The notes: generated by a model from the sequence alone, not told the origin. A stretch of 64,000 nt of DNA from Runella sp. MFBS21 (GCF_029433105.1 NZ_JARNTW010000016.1:1-64000), one strand, 5' to 3'; shown: positions 16,804 to 25,788, counted from the first letter of the stretch. Program-made: numbers and translations.

Positions 16804-17922
16804 TTATGGATAAAGAAAATCAATACTCAATCGCCTCACGTTGGTCACCGAAAGCCCCGTACCTTTGGGGCGGTTGCCAGCACAATAACTCAGCAATAGA
16901 TTTTTTTTACCAACAAAATGAATCGCCGTATAGCAATACCAACCATCGGGGTCATTTTCAAGCACTTGTTGATTTTTCCAGCTTTTACCGTTATCGCTCG
17001 AAACGGCAATATTGAGCGGTGTACGGCGGCCTTTATAGCCTTCTTTTACGGCACTGTTGTCGTTCCAAACCAACACTAAATCGCCCGTAGAAGGAATACG
17101 CGCCACCGAAGCAGGCGAAAGGGGCGAGCGGATTTCGGTAGGCGCTACGGTGCTCCAAGTTTTGCCACCGTCTTTTGAAAAAGAAGCATATTGTACTCCC
17201 GCATCTGTTCGGATAAACATCATGACTTCTTTTTTACCGAGCGCAATCAGCCCCGGTTCTTGTAGCATCACGGCATTGGGATTTTCTAAGGCTAGACTCG
17301 AAGTCCAGGTTTTTCCGTTGTCGTCCGAACGATAACAGTAAATAACACCGTGGTCATTGAAATCGCCTCCATCGGGAGTCTTATGATGCGCTACGGGCAT
17401 GAGCAGCGTACCATTTTTGAGCTGAATGATGCGGTTGTTGTTCAATACAAAATAGCCTTTTTTGTCCGTAATACAAGTAGTAGCTTCGCTCCAAGTTTCG
17501 CCTTCGTCTTTCGAGATACGCAACATCGGGATACAATCATCAATGGAGTTTTTGCCCGCATAAAACAAGGCAATGTCACCATTTCGCAAGCGCAGTAAAG
17601 ACACCGACATCACGTTCATACCAGCGTTGTTTTTGACAATCATGCGGTCCTGGTCAGTCCATGTTTTGCCACCGTCAGAAGAGTATCGAGCTACCAAATC
17701 GGCTTGGGCAAAATCACTGGCCGAATTGCCCGTGAAACGACTGTATATAAACAAGATACGCCCATCTTTGAGGGTTACAAAATCCCCCTCACTATTGCGA
17801 GGATTGTTAGACCCAGGTTCAAGTCTCAATACCACCTCATTTTCTTTTGCCAACTGAGCACGAATCATAAATGTTTGACTCAGCAAAAACACCAAGACAA
17901 AAATCATTTTTATAGATTTCAT
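16804..17922 (-). CDS. BNR/Asp-box sialidase-like protein 2
   Basis: This paralogue of the preceding protein has the same NPRNSEGDFVTL segment and Asp boxes SDGGKTWTD, SKDEGETWSE, SDDNGKTWTS, SKDGGKTWST and SDNGKSWKN. A signal peptide is visible (MKSIKMIFVLVFLLSQ to IRAQ). I start at 17922, which gives a normal signal peptide; ATGs at 17928 and 17952 are possible, the latter overlapping the upstream gene. Several stretches are nearly identical at the DNA level to the neighbour, for example around 17431 and 16281. Two paralogues may split related linkages, or the duplication may be recent. True sialidase activity is not established. Confidence 0.83.
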   Translation of the reverse strand: MKSIKMIFVLVFLLSQTFMIRAQLAKENEVVLRLEPGSNNPRNSEGDFVTLKDGRILFIYSRFTGNSASDFAQADLVARYSSDGGKTWTDQDRMIVKNNAGMNVMSVSLLRLRNGDIALFYAGKNSIDDCIPMLRISKDEGETWSEATTCITDKKGYFVLNNNRIIQLKNGTLLMPVAHHKTPDGGDFNDHGVIYCYRSDDNGKTWTSSLALENPNAVMLQEPGLIALGKKEVMMFIRTDAGVQYASFSKDGGKTWSTVAPTEIRSPLSPASVARIPSTGDLVLVWNDNSAVKEGYKGRRTPLNIAVSSDNGKSWKNQQVLENDPDGWYCYTAIHFVGKKNLLLSYCAGNRPKGTGLSVTNVRRLSIDFLYP

Positions 17923-17932
17923 AGGCATTTTA

Positions 17933-19093
17933 TTAATAAAAATCAGCTTCATTCAATGAAATACGCAGGTCACCTTGCATGGTAGTCACCCAAAGTTTGC
18001 CGGGTTTTATCTCAAAAATATAAGGGTACGCAATCCACGCTTTCGAAGTATCACTGTTTTGGATTTTGTATGACTTCGCAATCACTCTCGGTTTACTCCA
18101 TGTTTTGCCATCATCATCTGAGAAAGCGATAGATAGCTCTTCGCGGTGATTGCTCGCCGCTATTTCCGAAAACTGCCCATCGCCTCCACGAAGGGGATAA
18201 GTATTTTTTCCTTCGGGAAAACGTCGATTCCAAATCAAAACGAGTTTGCCAGACGCCAGGCGTTTGAGCTGTCCAGGAGCCGAAGCCGCCGGAATAGCCG
18301 TAGGACGGATGGTTTTCCACGTAATGCCTTCATCGTCAGAAAAACATTCCCAAAAAGTGCCCCAATTGGTACGCATCAATTGCCAAATCTGCCCGTCTTT
18401 GAGCTGCTCGATAGTCGATTCTGTCACCCCACTATGGTGACCAATACCTCCCAAATCAATGACGTTTGAGCGTTCCCAATTTTCGCCATCGTCGCGCGAG
18501 GTGTAAGTCAATACCGTATGATGACCGGGATTGTGGCGCATCATCATCGACGTAAAAATGACATTTCCGATTTGGGTTTCAATCATGCTCCGAATCGCGC
18601 CCGTATGCTCGGTATGAAGTCGCCTCAAGTTTTGCCAAGTACGGCCACCGTCAAGGCTACGAATCGCATAAGTAGGCAAAATAGCCCCCGGCGAATCGGA
18701 GGTTTTGGGGTCCCATTTCCATTCCGAACGCTCCGCCAGATTGAGAAAAGCAAAAATAATAACGCCGCTACGGGTCGTAATCATCGCCCTTTCTCCCGAA
18801 ACGTTGAATTTTTCGGGTTGGGCAAAAAGTGGGAATGACTCCCACGTTTTGCCTTCATCTTTGCTGATTTTGCTATTTTGACCATCAATAGCCACGATAT
18901 GCCCTTGTTTGTTTCTTACAAACGGCCCCATCAATTGCCCCTTCAGTTCTTCCACATTTTTGGGAATCCACGCATCTGAGGCTGTTATTTTTCCGTTTTG
19001 TTCATTAAAAACAGGAACGCTTTCTTGTGCTTGCGTAAGGGTAGCCGAAAGTAGCAAGCCACCCATCAAACCTACGATAGTTCTTTTTTTCAT
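17933..19093 (-). CDS. Sialidase-like BNR protein 3
   Basis: This 386-residue exported protein starts with a signal peptide (MKKRTIVGLMGGLLLS to TQAQES) and has Asp boxes SKDEGKTWES, SLDGGRTWQN, SRDDGENWER, SDDEGITWKT and SDDDGKTWSK. It belongs to the sialidase superfamily but is clearly more distant from the two downstream paralogues, with no NPRNSEG segment. A GHHSGVTESTIEQL segment and NWGTFWE lie in the middle and could form the active site. I start at the ATG at 19093; upstream in-frame codons overlap the aldolase gene. It starts 16 bp after the aldolase stop. The substrate is unknown. Confidence 0.82.
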   Translation of the reverse strand: MKKRTIVGLMGGLLLSATLTQAQESVPVFNEQNGKITASDAWIPKNVEELKGQLMGPFVRNKQGHIVAIDGQNSKISKDEGKTWESFPLFAQPEKFNVSGERAMITTRSGVIIFAFLNLAERSEWKWDPKTSDSPGAILPTYAIRSLDGGRTWQNLRRLHTEHTGAIRSMIETQIGNVIFTSMMMRHNPGHHTVLTYTSRDDGENWERSNVIDLGGIGHHSGVTESTIEQLKDGQIWQLMRTNWGTFWECFSDDEGITWKTIRPTAIPAASAPGQLKRLASGKLVLIWNRRFPEGKNTYPLRGGDGQFSEIAASNHREELSIAFSDDDGKTWSKPRVIAKSYKIQNSDTSKAWIAYPYIFEIKPGKLWVTTMQGDLRISLNEADFY

Positions 19094-19109
19094 TCTCCTT
19101 TGTCGTGAT

Positions 19110-20024
19110 TTATTTACTAATCGTCCCAACGGTCAATGCCATTTTTTCCAAAATTTCGAGCACGGGTTCGTCCTCCCACGGTTGGTTGTGCATACCCAAC
19201 GGCGGATTGGGCATACCGATACGAATACCATGTTTGAGTTGCATTGCTTTGTCAAAAAACGACCACGCATTCGGCAAAACAGTATGGATGATTTCTTGTA
19301 AAGTGAGCATGAATCGTTGTCCCAATTCATAATTACCGGCTATGAAAGCATTGCGTACATAGCGGCATTCTTCACCCCATAGATTGTAAAAACTACCGAT
19401 AGCTCCCACTGTTCCACTCAAAGTAGCTTGACAAAACAACTCATCTGCTCCGCTAAAAAGAATCAAATCATCGCCTGCCAAGATATGCATTAGACTGATT
19501 TCGTAGAGGTTTTGGGTGGTCAGTTTCATACCCTCAATATTGGGCAGGGTGAGCAGTTTGTCAATATAAGCGCGAGCGTCGCCCGCAAAAATGCTTTGAT
19601 TTCCTACATGGTAAGGGAAAAAGGGGATATTGATCGAAGAACTAATGGCGCGGTAATGAGCGAGGGCATTTTCGGTACCTCCTTGATAATAGATAGGTGC
19701 TACCGAAGATATTCCGTACACGCCAGCTTTTTCGGCGGCTTGCGCCAGACGTATCGACTCCCGGGTATTCAGTGCACCTACTTGAGTCATCACAGGGATT
19801 TTGTTGCCAACGATTTCCATTACTTTTTGGGTAACTTCAATTCTTTGTTTTTCGCTAAACAACACCCCTTGCCCCGTCGAGCCGAGCACATAGATACCGT
19901 CGAGCTGCTGGTCAAGACACAATTGAGTAATTTTTTCTAACTCCGCAAAATGAGGTGCGCCTTCTTGGTCAACTGGGGTAAACAAAGCAGGCCACAGCCC
20001 TCCGATGGATGATTTATTATACAT
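19110..20024 (-). CDS. N-acetylneuraminate lyase/DHDPS family aldolase
   Basis: This 304-residue TIM-barrel class I aldolase belongs to the DHDPS/NanA family. The substrate loop GSTGQG (48-53; GSTGE in NanA), the catalytic Tyr138 in FFPYHVG and the Schiff-base Lys167 in GMKLTT are all present. Known reactions are cleavage of N-acetylneuraminate to N-acetylmannosamine and pyruvate, or of other 2-keto-3-deoxy sugar acids. It is cytosolic and begins 166 bp after SusD, beyond a large inverted repeat. NanM-like and sialidase-like partners make a sialic-acid-type substrate plausible, but the downstream NanE/NanK enzymes are missing here, so another keto acid is possible. Confidence 0.87.
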   Translation of the reverse strand: MYNKSSIGGLWPALFTPVDQEGAPHFAELEKITQLCLDQQLDGIYVLGSTGQGVLFSEKQRIEVTQKVMEIVGNKIPVMTQVGALNTRESIRLAQAAEKAGVYGISSVAPIYYQGGTENALAHYRAISSSINIPFFPYHVGNQSIFAGDARAYIDKLLTLPNIEGMKLTTQNLYEISLMHILAGDDLILFSGADELFCQATLSGTVGAIGSFYNLWGEECRYVRNAFIAGNYELGQRFMLTLQEIIHTVLPNAWSFFDKAMQLKHGIRIGMPNPPLGMHNQPWEDEPVLEILEKMALTVGTISK

Positions 20025-20085
20025 TATGGATAAATTTTAATTTCAAAATTCTTAGTAATCAGCTATTTAGTACACAGCCATTTAA

Positions 20086-20171
20086 TTTTACCCGCAGATT
20101 GTTGTTAATACAAAACCTTTTTTCAGCAGCAATCAGCGCTTTTATAATTCGGCGAATCTCTGCGGGTAAAA
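20086..20171. repeat. Long-range inverted repeat between susD and the aldolase
   Basis: TTTTACCCGCAGA at 20086-20098 is the reverse complement of TCTGCGGGTAAAA at 20159-20171, with about 60 nt between. It fills most of the gap after susD. It may act as an attenuator or processing hairpin that lowers expression of the genes after susCD, or be a copy of a CGCAGA/TCTGCG palindromic repeat. No strong U-tract supports a plain terminator. Confidence 0.6.
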
Positions 20172-20190
20172 AATCGAAATTACGATGTAC

Positions 20191-21663
20191 TTAATAGCCA
20201 GGATTCTGTTTGACTTTGTTTTCCAAGCTAAGGGTATTGGCTGAAATCGGGAACAACAACAAGTAATCTTTACCAGCGCGACTTTGGAGCGAAGGTACTT
20301 TTTCAAAAGCTTTGCCAAAACGCACAAGGTCCCACCAGCGCTTCCCTTCTAAGCCCAACTCTAGCAAGCGTTCTTTGAGAATAACCTCATCATTCTGGGC
20401 TTGCGTACCATTTACAAAACCATGAGTAGCAATATTTTTACCGTAAGCCCTTGTTCTGACTTGCATAATTTCGGCCGTGGGGTCTTGTCCTAAGGCATTT
20501 TTGATTTCAGCAATCATCAACAAAATATCGGCATAACGATAAATGACATAATCGTCCAAATAATAACGGGTACCTAGCTCTACCATCCCGTCAAATTTGA
20601 CGGCAAATGAAGCATAGAATCGGCGAGTACCGCTTGTAGAGGTGTATATTTCGCGAAAAGTCCCATTTTTACGTTGGTCATCATCCGTAAATTGACTGCG
20701 AAAGGTCTGTGAAGGTGCCCAGAAATTTTGCCCGCCAGCCACTCCCAAGGCCGCCGATATTTCGCTGCTTATATCAACAGGTATAGAAGGTGCCCCAAAG
20801 TGCATATTTAGATAATCGTTGTTGGTAAATTCATTACGACGAAAATTGACGGCAAACACAATCTCTTTGTTGCCTTTATTGGCATAATCAAACACACTGC
20901 TATAATCATCCAACAAAGTCACATCGGAAGTCTTAACTTGGTTGAGAGCCTCCAAAGCCTTTGTCAAATCGGCATTGCCACCGCCTAGTTTTTTGGCCGT
21001 CCAAAGATATACGTCTCCTTTGAGGGCGTTGAGAGCGGGCTTGCTCCAGATATTACGCCCTGTCGGGAAAGTATTGTCAGGAAAAAGTGCTATACCTTTA
21101 TCAATGTCGTCTTTGATAAGTTTGAAAACATCTGCTACAGAAGAACGCTCTTTTTGGATAGATGCAGGGTCAAATTGAACGGTAGGCTCGGTCACAATCG
21201 GTAGCTCCCCCCAAGTTCTGACCATAGAAAAATACACAAAAGCCCGCATAGCATAAGCTTGCGCCAAAATCTTGTTTTTAGCGGCTTCCGATGTGAAGCT
21301 GATGTTAGGTACATTTTTCAAAACGAGGTTGGCGTGGTGAACAATGGTATACATCCCCTGCCAATCTGGACCCGAAGTAGTGGCATCCAACTGATTGAGA
21401 TAAAACGGATCACGCCCGTCTAGGCCCTGAATCCCAGAACCCATCGTCTCTCCACGGGCTTCTCCCCACAAAAACATATTACGACTCGCTTGCGTACGAA
21501 GATACACATACATGCCATATACCCCGCCGTTGGCATCGTCTTGGGTTTTCCAGAAAGATTCGTTACTGATGACACTCGTCGGCGTCACATTTAGGTTTTC
21601 GGTACAAGAGGCAAATAGAAGGCTCAAAAGTACCAATTTCAAAAATATGGATTTCGATTTCAT
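20191..21663 (-). CDS. SusD/RagB family surface lipoprotein
   Basis: This 490-residue protein is a SusD-type outer-membrane lipoprotein that binds glycans at the cell surface and caps the SusC channel. It begins MKSKSIFLKLVLLSLLFASC, a lipoprotein signal with Cys20, followed by the TENLNVTPT stretch usual for SusD. TPR-like helical regions span the N-terminal half, and the C-terminal region contains the family-typical RYYLDDYVIYRYADILLMIAE and RWWDLVRFG segments. It starts 15 bp after the susC stop. The carbohydrate specificity cannot be read from the sequence. Confidence 0.95.
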   Translation of the reverse strand: MKSKSIFLKLVLLSLLFASCTENLNVTPTSVISNESFWKTQDDANGGVYGMYVYLRTQASRNMFLWGEARGETMGSGIQGLDGRDPFYLNQLDATTSGPDWQGMYTIVHHANLVLKNVPNISFTSEAAKNKILAQAYAMRAFVYFSMVRTWGELPIVTEPTVQFDPASIQKERSSVADVFKLIKDDIDKGIALFPDNTFPTGRNIWSKPALNALKGDVYLWTAKKLGGGNADLTKALEALNQVKTSDVTLLDDYSSVFDYANKGNKEIVFAVNFRRNEFTNNDYLNMHFGAPSIPVDISSEISAALGVAGGQNFWAPSQTFRSQFTDDDQRKNGTFREIYTSTSGTRRFYASFAVKFDGMVELGTRYYLDDYVIYRYADILLMIAEIKNALGQDPTAEIMQVRTRAYGKNIATHGFVNGTQAQNDEVILKERLLELGLEGKRWWDLVRFGKAFEKVPSLQSRAGKDYLLLFPISANTLSLENKVKQNPGY

Positions 21664-21678
21664 GATAATTCGGAAGGG

Positions 21679-24600
21679 TTAAAGCGAAACATTTAAACCA
21701 AACATGAATGTTCTAGGAACAGGATAGCGTCCACGGTCGGTGCCTCCTTCTTCAGGATTCAGCCCTTTGTATTTTGTAAAATACCCTAGATTTTGGGCAG
21801 TTAGATTGAGTCTTACACCATCTATTTTCAAGCGACTTGTGTATTTTTTTGGTACACTATATGTAAGTGAAACCTCTCTTAAGCATAGAAAATCGCCTGA
21901 TTCGTAGTATCTCGAATTACTACCATTGGCAGAGGTAGCATTACGGAAAAGGTTGTTTTGCCCCAACTGATCGGCCCAGTAGTACTTGGGAACTTCGGTG
22001 ATATCACCCGGTTTTTTCCATGACGAAAGTGCCTCTTTTGAGATATTAATATCTCCTTGAAACTGCCCAATCATCTGTGCACGAGGATAGTTGAAAATCG
22101 TATGACCCGTGGTATAATCGGCACGTACATACAATCCTAAACCACGGTAACTAAGAGAGTTTGAAATACCGCCTGTCAAAGTTGGGAAAGGGTTGCCTAC
22201 ATAAACGCGGTCGCGGGCATCGATAGAGCCATTGCCGTCGGCATCAAGCCAAATCACATCTCCACCGTATTTGGTACGATTTGCTCTCGAAATTAGATAA
22301 TCAATTGGTGCACTCGCGGCTGCTTCGTCGGTAGCATAAATTCCGAGTTGTTTATAGGAAAACATATCTCCTACCCGACCGCCTTCTTGCAATCCGCCAT
22401 AATATACGTAAGATTGAGTCTGAGGATCCCAAATTTCGATACCACCAATACGGTTGTTGATATTACCATTGGTAGGTAGTTTAAGAATTTTCATTTTGGT
22501 TTTGGCCGCATTGAGCGATACTACCCATTCCAAAGGCGAAGTTGAAGGTAGTACGTTGGCCCGAAGTTCTACCTCTATCCCTTTGTTTTCAAGACTTCCT
22601 AAATTGGTACGAACGCTCGAAAAACCCGTCGAAAGTGGTAAGCTCAAATCGGTTAAGAGATTGTCAGTCACACGGCGATAAACATCCACTAGCATATTGA
22701 TTCGGCCATTCCATACAGCGATGTCAGTACCAATATTGACTGTTTTAGAACGTTCCCATTTCAAACTTGAATTGGCCAATACGGTATTAGTAATCGCGGC
22801 ATTGGTGTTATACAAATTCCCCACACTGTACTGTCCTTGTGATTGAAAATCAGTGAGTCCCGCAATGTTACCGTTTACACCGTAGCTTGCTCTCAACTTA
22901 ACCCGTAGCATATCTTCACTGATTCCTTTCCAAAAATTTTCTTTATGAAGATTCCAGCCCACAGATACTCCCGGAAAAAAGCCCCATTGATGCGTTTTTC
23001 CCAAGTTAGAAGCACCGTCGTAGCGGGCATTGAGCGAAACAAGGTATTTTTCCATGTAGTCATAATTGATACGTGAAAAATACCCTACTAATACTTGGCG
23101 GCTTTCAAAACCTGTCACCGACACAGGCGTAGCAGAAGCATTGAGCGTAGGAATCAAATCCGAAGAAGCCCCCTGCCCGACGGCTCCTAGCCCAGTAGTA
23201 TCTCTTTGGAAATAAGAAATACCCACCTTCGCATCAAGATTGTGCGCTTGGCCGATGCTTTTGATATAAGACAATACTCCGTCAGCTTGGTATTGCGTCC
23301 GTTTGCCAAACGACCCCGTGGCCGTACGTGTGGAAACAAACGAGGTAGGGCCATTTAGGAATCCTTGCTGAAACGAACGGCCATCTCCCGTAGTTTCATA
23401 AATAGAAAGCTGTGGGTCAAAAGATAGCCCTGGTAAAATCTGCCAATGACTACCTATCGCCATCGAAAGATTGGCGAAAGCGTTTTTCCCTTTTAGTTTA
23501 TTCAGAAAATATTCTGGGTTACCAATCGACTGTGCCAAACCAGGAGCCAATGTACCGTCTTCAAAACGATACTTGGTGGTTTGAGGAATGTCGATAGAGC
23601 GCTCAAAAATGCTGTTGTTTGAAAATACTTGGTTGTTTCCTGAGCGCGAGTACATCATACGCGCATAAAACTTCAGGTGGTCGTTGACCATCAAATCTCC
23701 ATTCAAGTCAAAATTGAGACGCTGGTACATGGTCGTAATGGCGATGCCTTGTGCATTCATGTAGCCAATACCTGCATTGAAGGTAGCTTTCTCACTTCCA
23801 CCCGACAATGAAACGTGGTGGTTGTGGGAAAGCGCATTCTGAAACAATACTTTCTGAAAATCAGTCTCCTGAAAAATAATCGTTTTGGTAGGATCTACGG
23901 GGTCGGGCATACTCTGCCAGCCTTCATTGAGTTTTTGTCTATTTTGATCGGTCAAATATTGGGTAGTATAAGGTGTCAAATTGGTCAAATCGTTACCCGT
24001 TCCGTATCCCGTTTTTCCAGCCAACTGAGTCAAATAAGTCGAATTGCCCGACACCGCTACTGTAGCCAATATTCCTTGACGTTGGTAATCAATATAATCT
24101 CGCGCCGAAGCAAGGTCATAACCCTTGGCCAATTGCGACATCGACAGATTATACTGATAATTGACTCTCAGCTTACCACTTTTACCTGATTTGGTAGTTA
24201 CAATCACTACCCCGTTAGAAGCCCGCGCTCCATAGATAGCCGTCGAAGCAGCATCTTTTAGAACCTGAATAGATTCGATTTCTTCAGAGCTGATATCGCT
24301 CAAATCTGGACGAACTACACCATCTATAATATACAGAGGTGCTGCTCCATTGGGATTAATGATAGAAGTACCACCCCGCAATACCACCCGTGGTGCTGCG
24401 CCGGGCTGTCCCGAAACCGTCTGTACGCGTACCCCTGCAATCGACCCTTGCAACGACGATGCCGCGTTTTGATAAGGCACGTTTTCTAATACCTTATTAT
24501 CAAGACGCGATACGGCCGTCGTTATTTTGTCGCGCGATTGGGTTCCGTATCCCACCACAAGCACTTCATTGAGTGTCTGCAAATCTTGATTTAATGAAAC

Positions 24601-24912
24601 ATTGATTTCGGTTTGGGTACCCACCATCACTTCCTGTGATTTGTAACCCACAAAACTAAAAACCAAGGTTTGCCCACTTTGCACCGCAATGGTGTATTTG
24701 CCATTAGCGTCGGTATTTACTCCGAGCTGAGTGCCTTTGACCACCACCGTCACAAAAGGCATAGGAGCGGAATCTTCGGCTGACCGCACCACACCGCCGA
24801 TTTTTTGCTGTGCAAATAAGACTGTAAAACTGGCGCAACATAGGGCAACCAAAAATAATACTCTCCAAGGCGACTTTAGCTTCTTTTTCATCCTGATAAA
24901 GTTTTGATTCAT
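21679..24912 (-). CDS. SusC/RagA family TonB-dependent transporter
   Basis: This 1077-residue outer-membrane protein starts with a signal peptide (to VLFAQQK). A carboxypeptidase-D-regulatory-like domain follows (about 35-110), then the TonB plug with the SusC signature (STAIYGARASNGVVIVTTKSG, about 222-244), and a 22-strand beta-barrel ending in a C-terminal aromatic-type strand (TFMFGLNVSL). It imports the oligosaccharide delivered by SusD, using TonB energy. It is the first gene of the operon. A methionine at residue 8 (24891) is an alternative start. A promoter with palindromes lies just upstream. Confidence 0.96.
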   Translation of the reverse strand: MNQNFIRMKKKLKSPWRVLFLVALCCASFTVLFAQQKIGGVVRSAEDSAPMPFVTVVVKGTQLGVNTDANGKYTIAVQSGQTLVFSFVGYKSQEVMVGTQTEINVSLNQDLQTLNEVLVVGYGTQSRDKITTAVSRLDNKVLENVPYQNAASSLQGSIAGVRVQTVSGQPGAAPRVVLRGGTSIINPNGAAPLYIIDGVVRPDLSDISSEEIESIQVLKDAASTAIYGARASNGVVIVTTKSGKSGKLRVNYQYNLSMSQLAKGYDLASARDYIDYQRQGILATVAVSGNSTYLTQLAGKTGYGTGNDLTNLTPYTTQYLTDQNRQKLNEGWQSMPDPVDPTKTIIFQETDFQKVLFQNALSHNHHVSLSGGSEKATFNAGIGYMNAQGIAITTMYQRLNFDLNGDLMVNDHLKFYARMMYSRSGNNQVFSNNSIFERSIDIPQTTKYRFEDGTLAPGLAQSIGNPEYFLNKLKGKNAFANLSMAIGSHWQILPGLSFDPQLSIYETTGDGRSFQQGFLNGPTSFVSTRTATGSFGKRTQYQADGVLSYIKSIGQAHNLDAKVGISYFQRDTTGLGAVGQGASSDLIPTLNASATPVSVTGFESRQVLVGYFSRINYDYMEKYLVSLNARYDGASNLGKTHQWGFFPGVSVGWNLHKENFWKGISEDMLRVKLRASYGVNGNIAGLTDFQSQGQYSVGNLYNTNAAITNTVLANSSLKWERSKTVNIGTDIAVWNGRINMLVDVYRRVTDNLLTDLSLPLSTGFSSVRTNLGSLENKGIEVELRANVLPSTSPLEWVVSLNAAKTKMKILKLPTNGNINNRIGGIEIWDPQTQSYVYYGGLQEGGRVGDMFSYKQLGIYATDEAAASAPIDYLISRANRTKYGGDVIWLDADGNGSIDARDRVYVGNPFPTLTGGISNSLSYRGLGLYVRADYTTGHTIFNYPRAQMIGQFQGDINISKEALSSWKKPGDITEVPKYYWADQLGQNNLFRNATSANGSNSRYYESGDFLCLREVSLTYSVPKKYTSRLKIDGVRLNLTAQNLGYFTKYKGLNPEEGGTDRGRYPVPRTFMFGLNVSL

Positions 24913-24964
24913 GCATTTTTTCTTTTACGGGCACTTAGAATAGCCAAATTTAATTCTAAAATTC

Positions 24965-24979
24965 ATTTGTAGGACAAAT
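24965..24979. promoter_or_regulatory. FadR/GntR-type operator candidate
   Basis: ATTTGT-AGG-ACAAAT is a perfect palindrome carrying the GTnnnAC core known for FadR-subfamily GntR operators. It overlaps the -7 box and start of transcription of susC. The divergent gene at 25093 encodes a FadR-type regulator, a natural partner. Confidence 0.6.
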
Positions 24980-25003
24980 ATAATGATAGGATTTAACTAT
25001 CAA
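24975..25003 (-). promoter_or_regulatory. susC promoter, Bacteroidota type
   Basis: On the minus strand TATATTTG (24975-24982) matches the TAnnTTTG -7 box, and TTG lies at 25001-25003 with an 18-bp spacer. The start of transcription would be near 24968, about 55 bp before the susC ATG. Confidence 0.6.
24984..25002. promoter_or_regulatory. Second palindrome in the susC promoter spacer
   Basis: TGATAG (24984-24989) and CTATCA (24997-25002) form an inverted repeat with a 7-nt spacer that fills the gap between the -33 and -7 boxes. It could bind a repressor, but it lacks the GTnnnAC core of the neighbouring palindrome. Confidence 0.35.
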
Positions 25004-25092
25004 CATAATTGTAGAAAAAAAAATATAATTATCTGCTACTTTTCTTGTTTAAGTACTAACTTGCACGACCATTGTACAGGGATAGAAAATAT

Positions 25093-25788
25093 ATGACTAC
25101 AAACAAACTAGATACTCTAGAGCCTCTTGGGAGTCTGTCGATGACCGACCGCGTCGAAAACAGTCTTCGATTGTATTTTACCGAAAGTGGGTTTAAGCCA
25201 GGAGATTCCTTGCCCAATGAGCAAGAGATGGCTCAGAAACTGAATGTGAGCCGAAATGTGGTACGAGAAGCACTTAGTAGATTAAGAATGTTGGGCATGA
25301 TTGAAGCACGTCCACGCCGTGGCATGGTAATCGCCCAGCCCGATTTGCTAGTGGGCTTAGAAAAAGTAATGAATCCGTCGCTTTTAAGTCAAGACAATCT
25401 CAAAGATGTATTTGAACTTCGGCTCATCTTAGAAATGGGAATCGCCGAATTTCTTTTTGCTCGTAAAACCGAACAAGATTTAAACGAATTAGAAGCGATT
25501 GTAGCAAGTCAAAACGACGCGACGGTTGTTTCGAAAGAAGAAGAGATTGCCTTTCATGGAAAGCTATACGAAATGACTGGCAATGATACCTTCAAAAGAT
25601 TTCAAACGCTTTTAATGCCGACTTTCGACCACGTGTTTACGGGTTATTATAACCAAAGTAAAAAGATAGAAATCCCTAATCCCGTAACGCACTACGATTT
25701 ATTCAAGATTTTGAAAACGGGTACTGTCGAAGAGTTCCGAAAAGCAATGTACACACATTTAGCAGTGTATTTTGCTTCTATATTATAA
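25093..25788 (+). CDS. FadR-type GntR family regulator
   Basis: This 231-residue regulator has an N-terminal winged helix-turn-helix of GntR type (about 15-80, LPNEQEMAQKLNVSRNVVREALSRLRMLGMIEARPRRG) and a C-terminal all-helical FCD ligand-binding domain (about 95-225) with the usual EMG...LEAIV and His-bearing helices (FHGKLYEMTGN, MYTHLAVYF). FadR-type members sense organic or sugar acids and mostly act as repressors. It is divergent from the susC operon and probably controls it through the palindromes in the shared region. I start at the ATG at 25093; a TTG seven codons upstream is less likely. Confidence 0.92.
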   Translation: MTTNKLDTLEPLGSLSMTDRVENSLRLYFTESGFKPGDSLPNEQEMAQKLNVSRNVVREALSRLRMLGMIEARPRRGMVIAQPDLLVGLEKVMNPSLLSQDNLKDVFELRLILEMGIAEFLFARKTEQDLNELEAIVASQNDATVVSKEEEIAFHGKLYEMTGNDTFKRFQTLLMPTFDHVFTGYYNQSKKIEIPNPVTHYDLFKILKTGTVEEFRKAMYTHLAVYFASIL

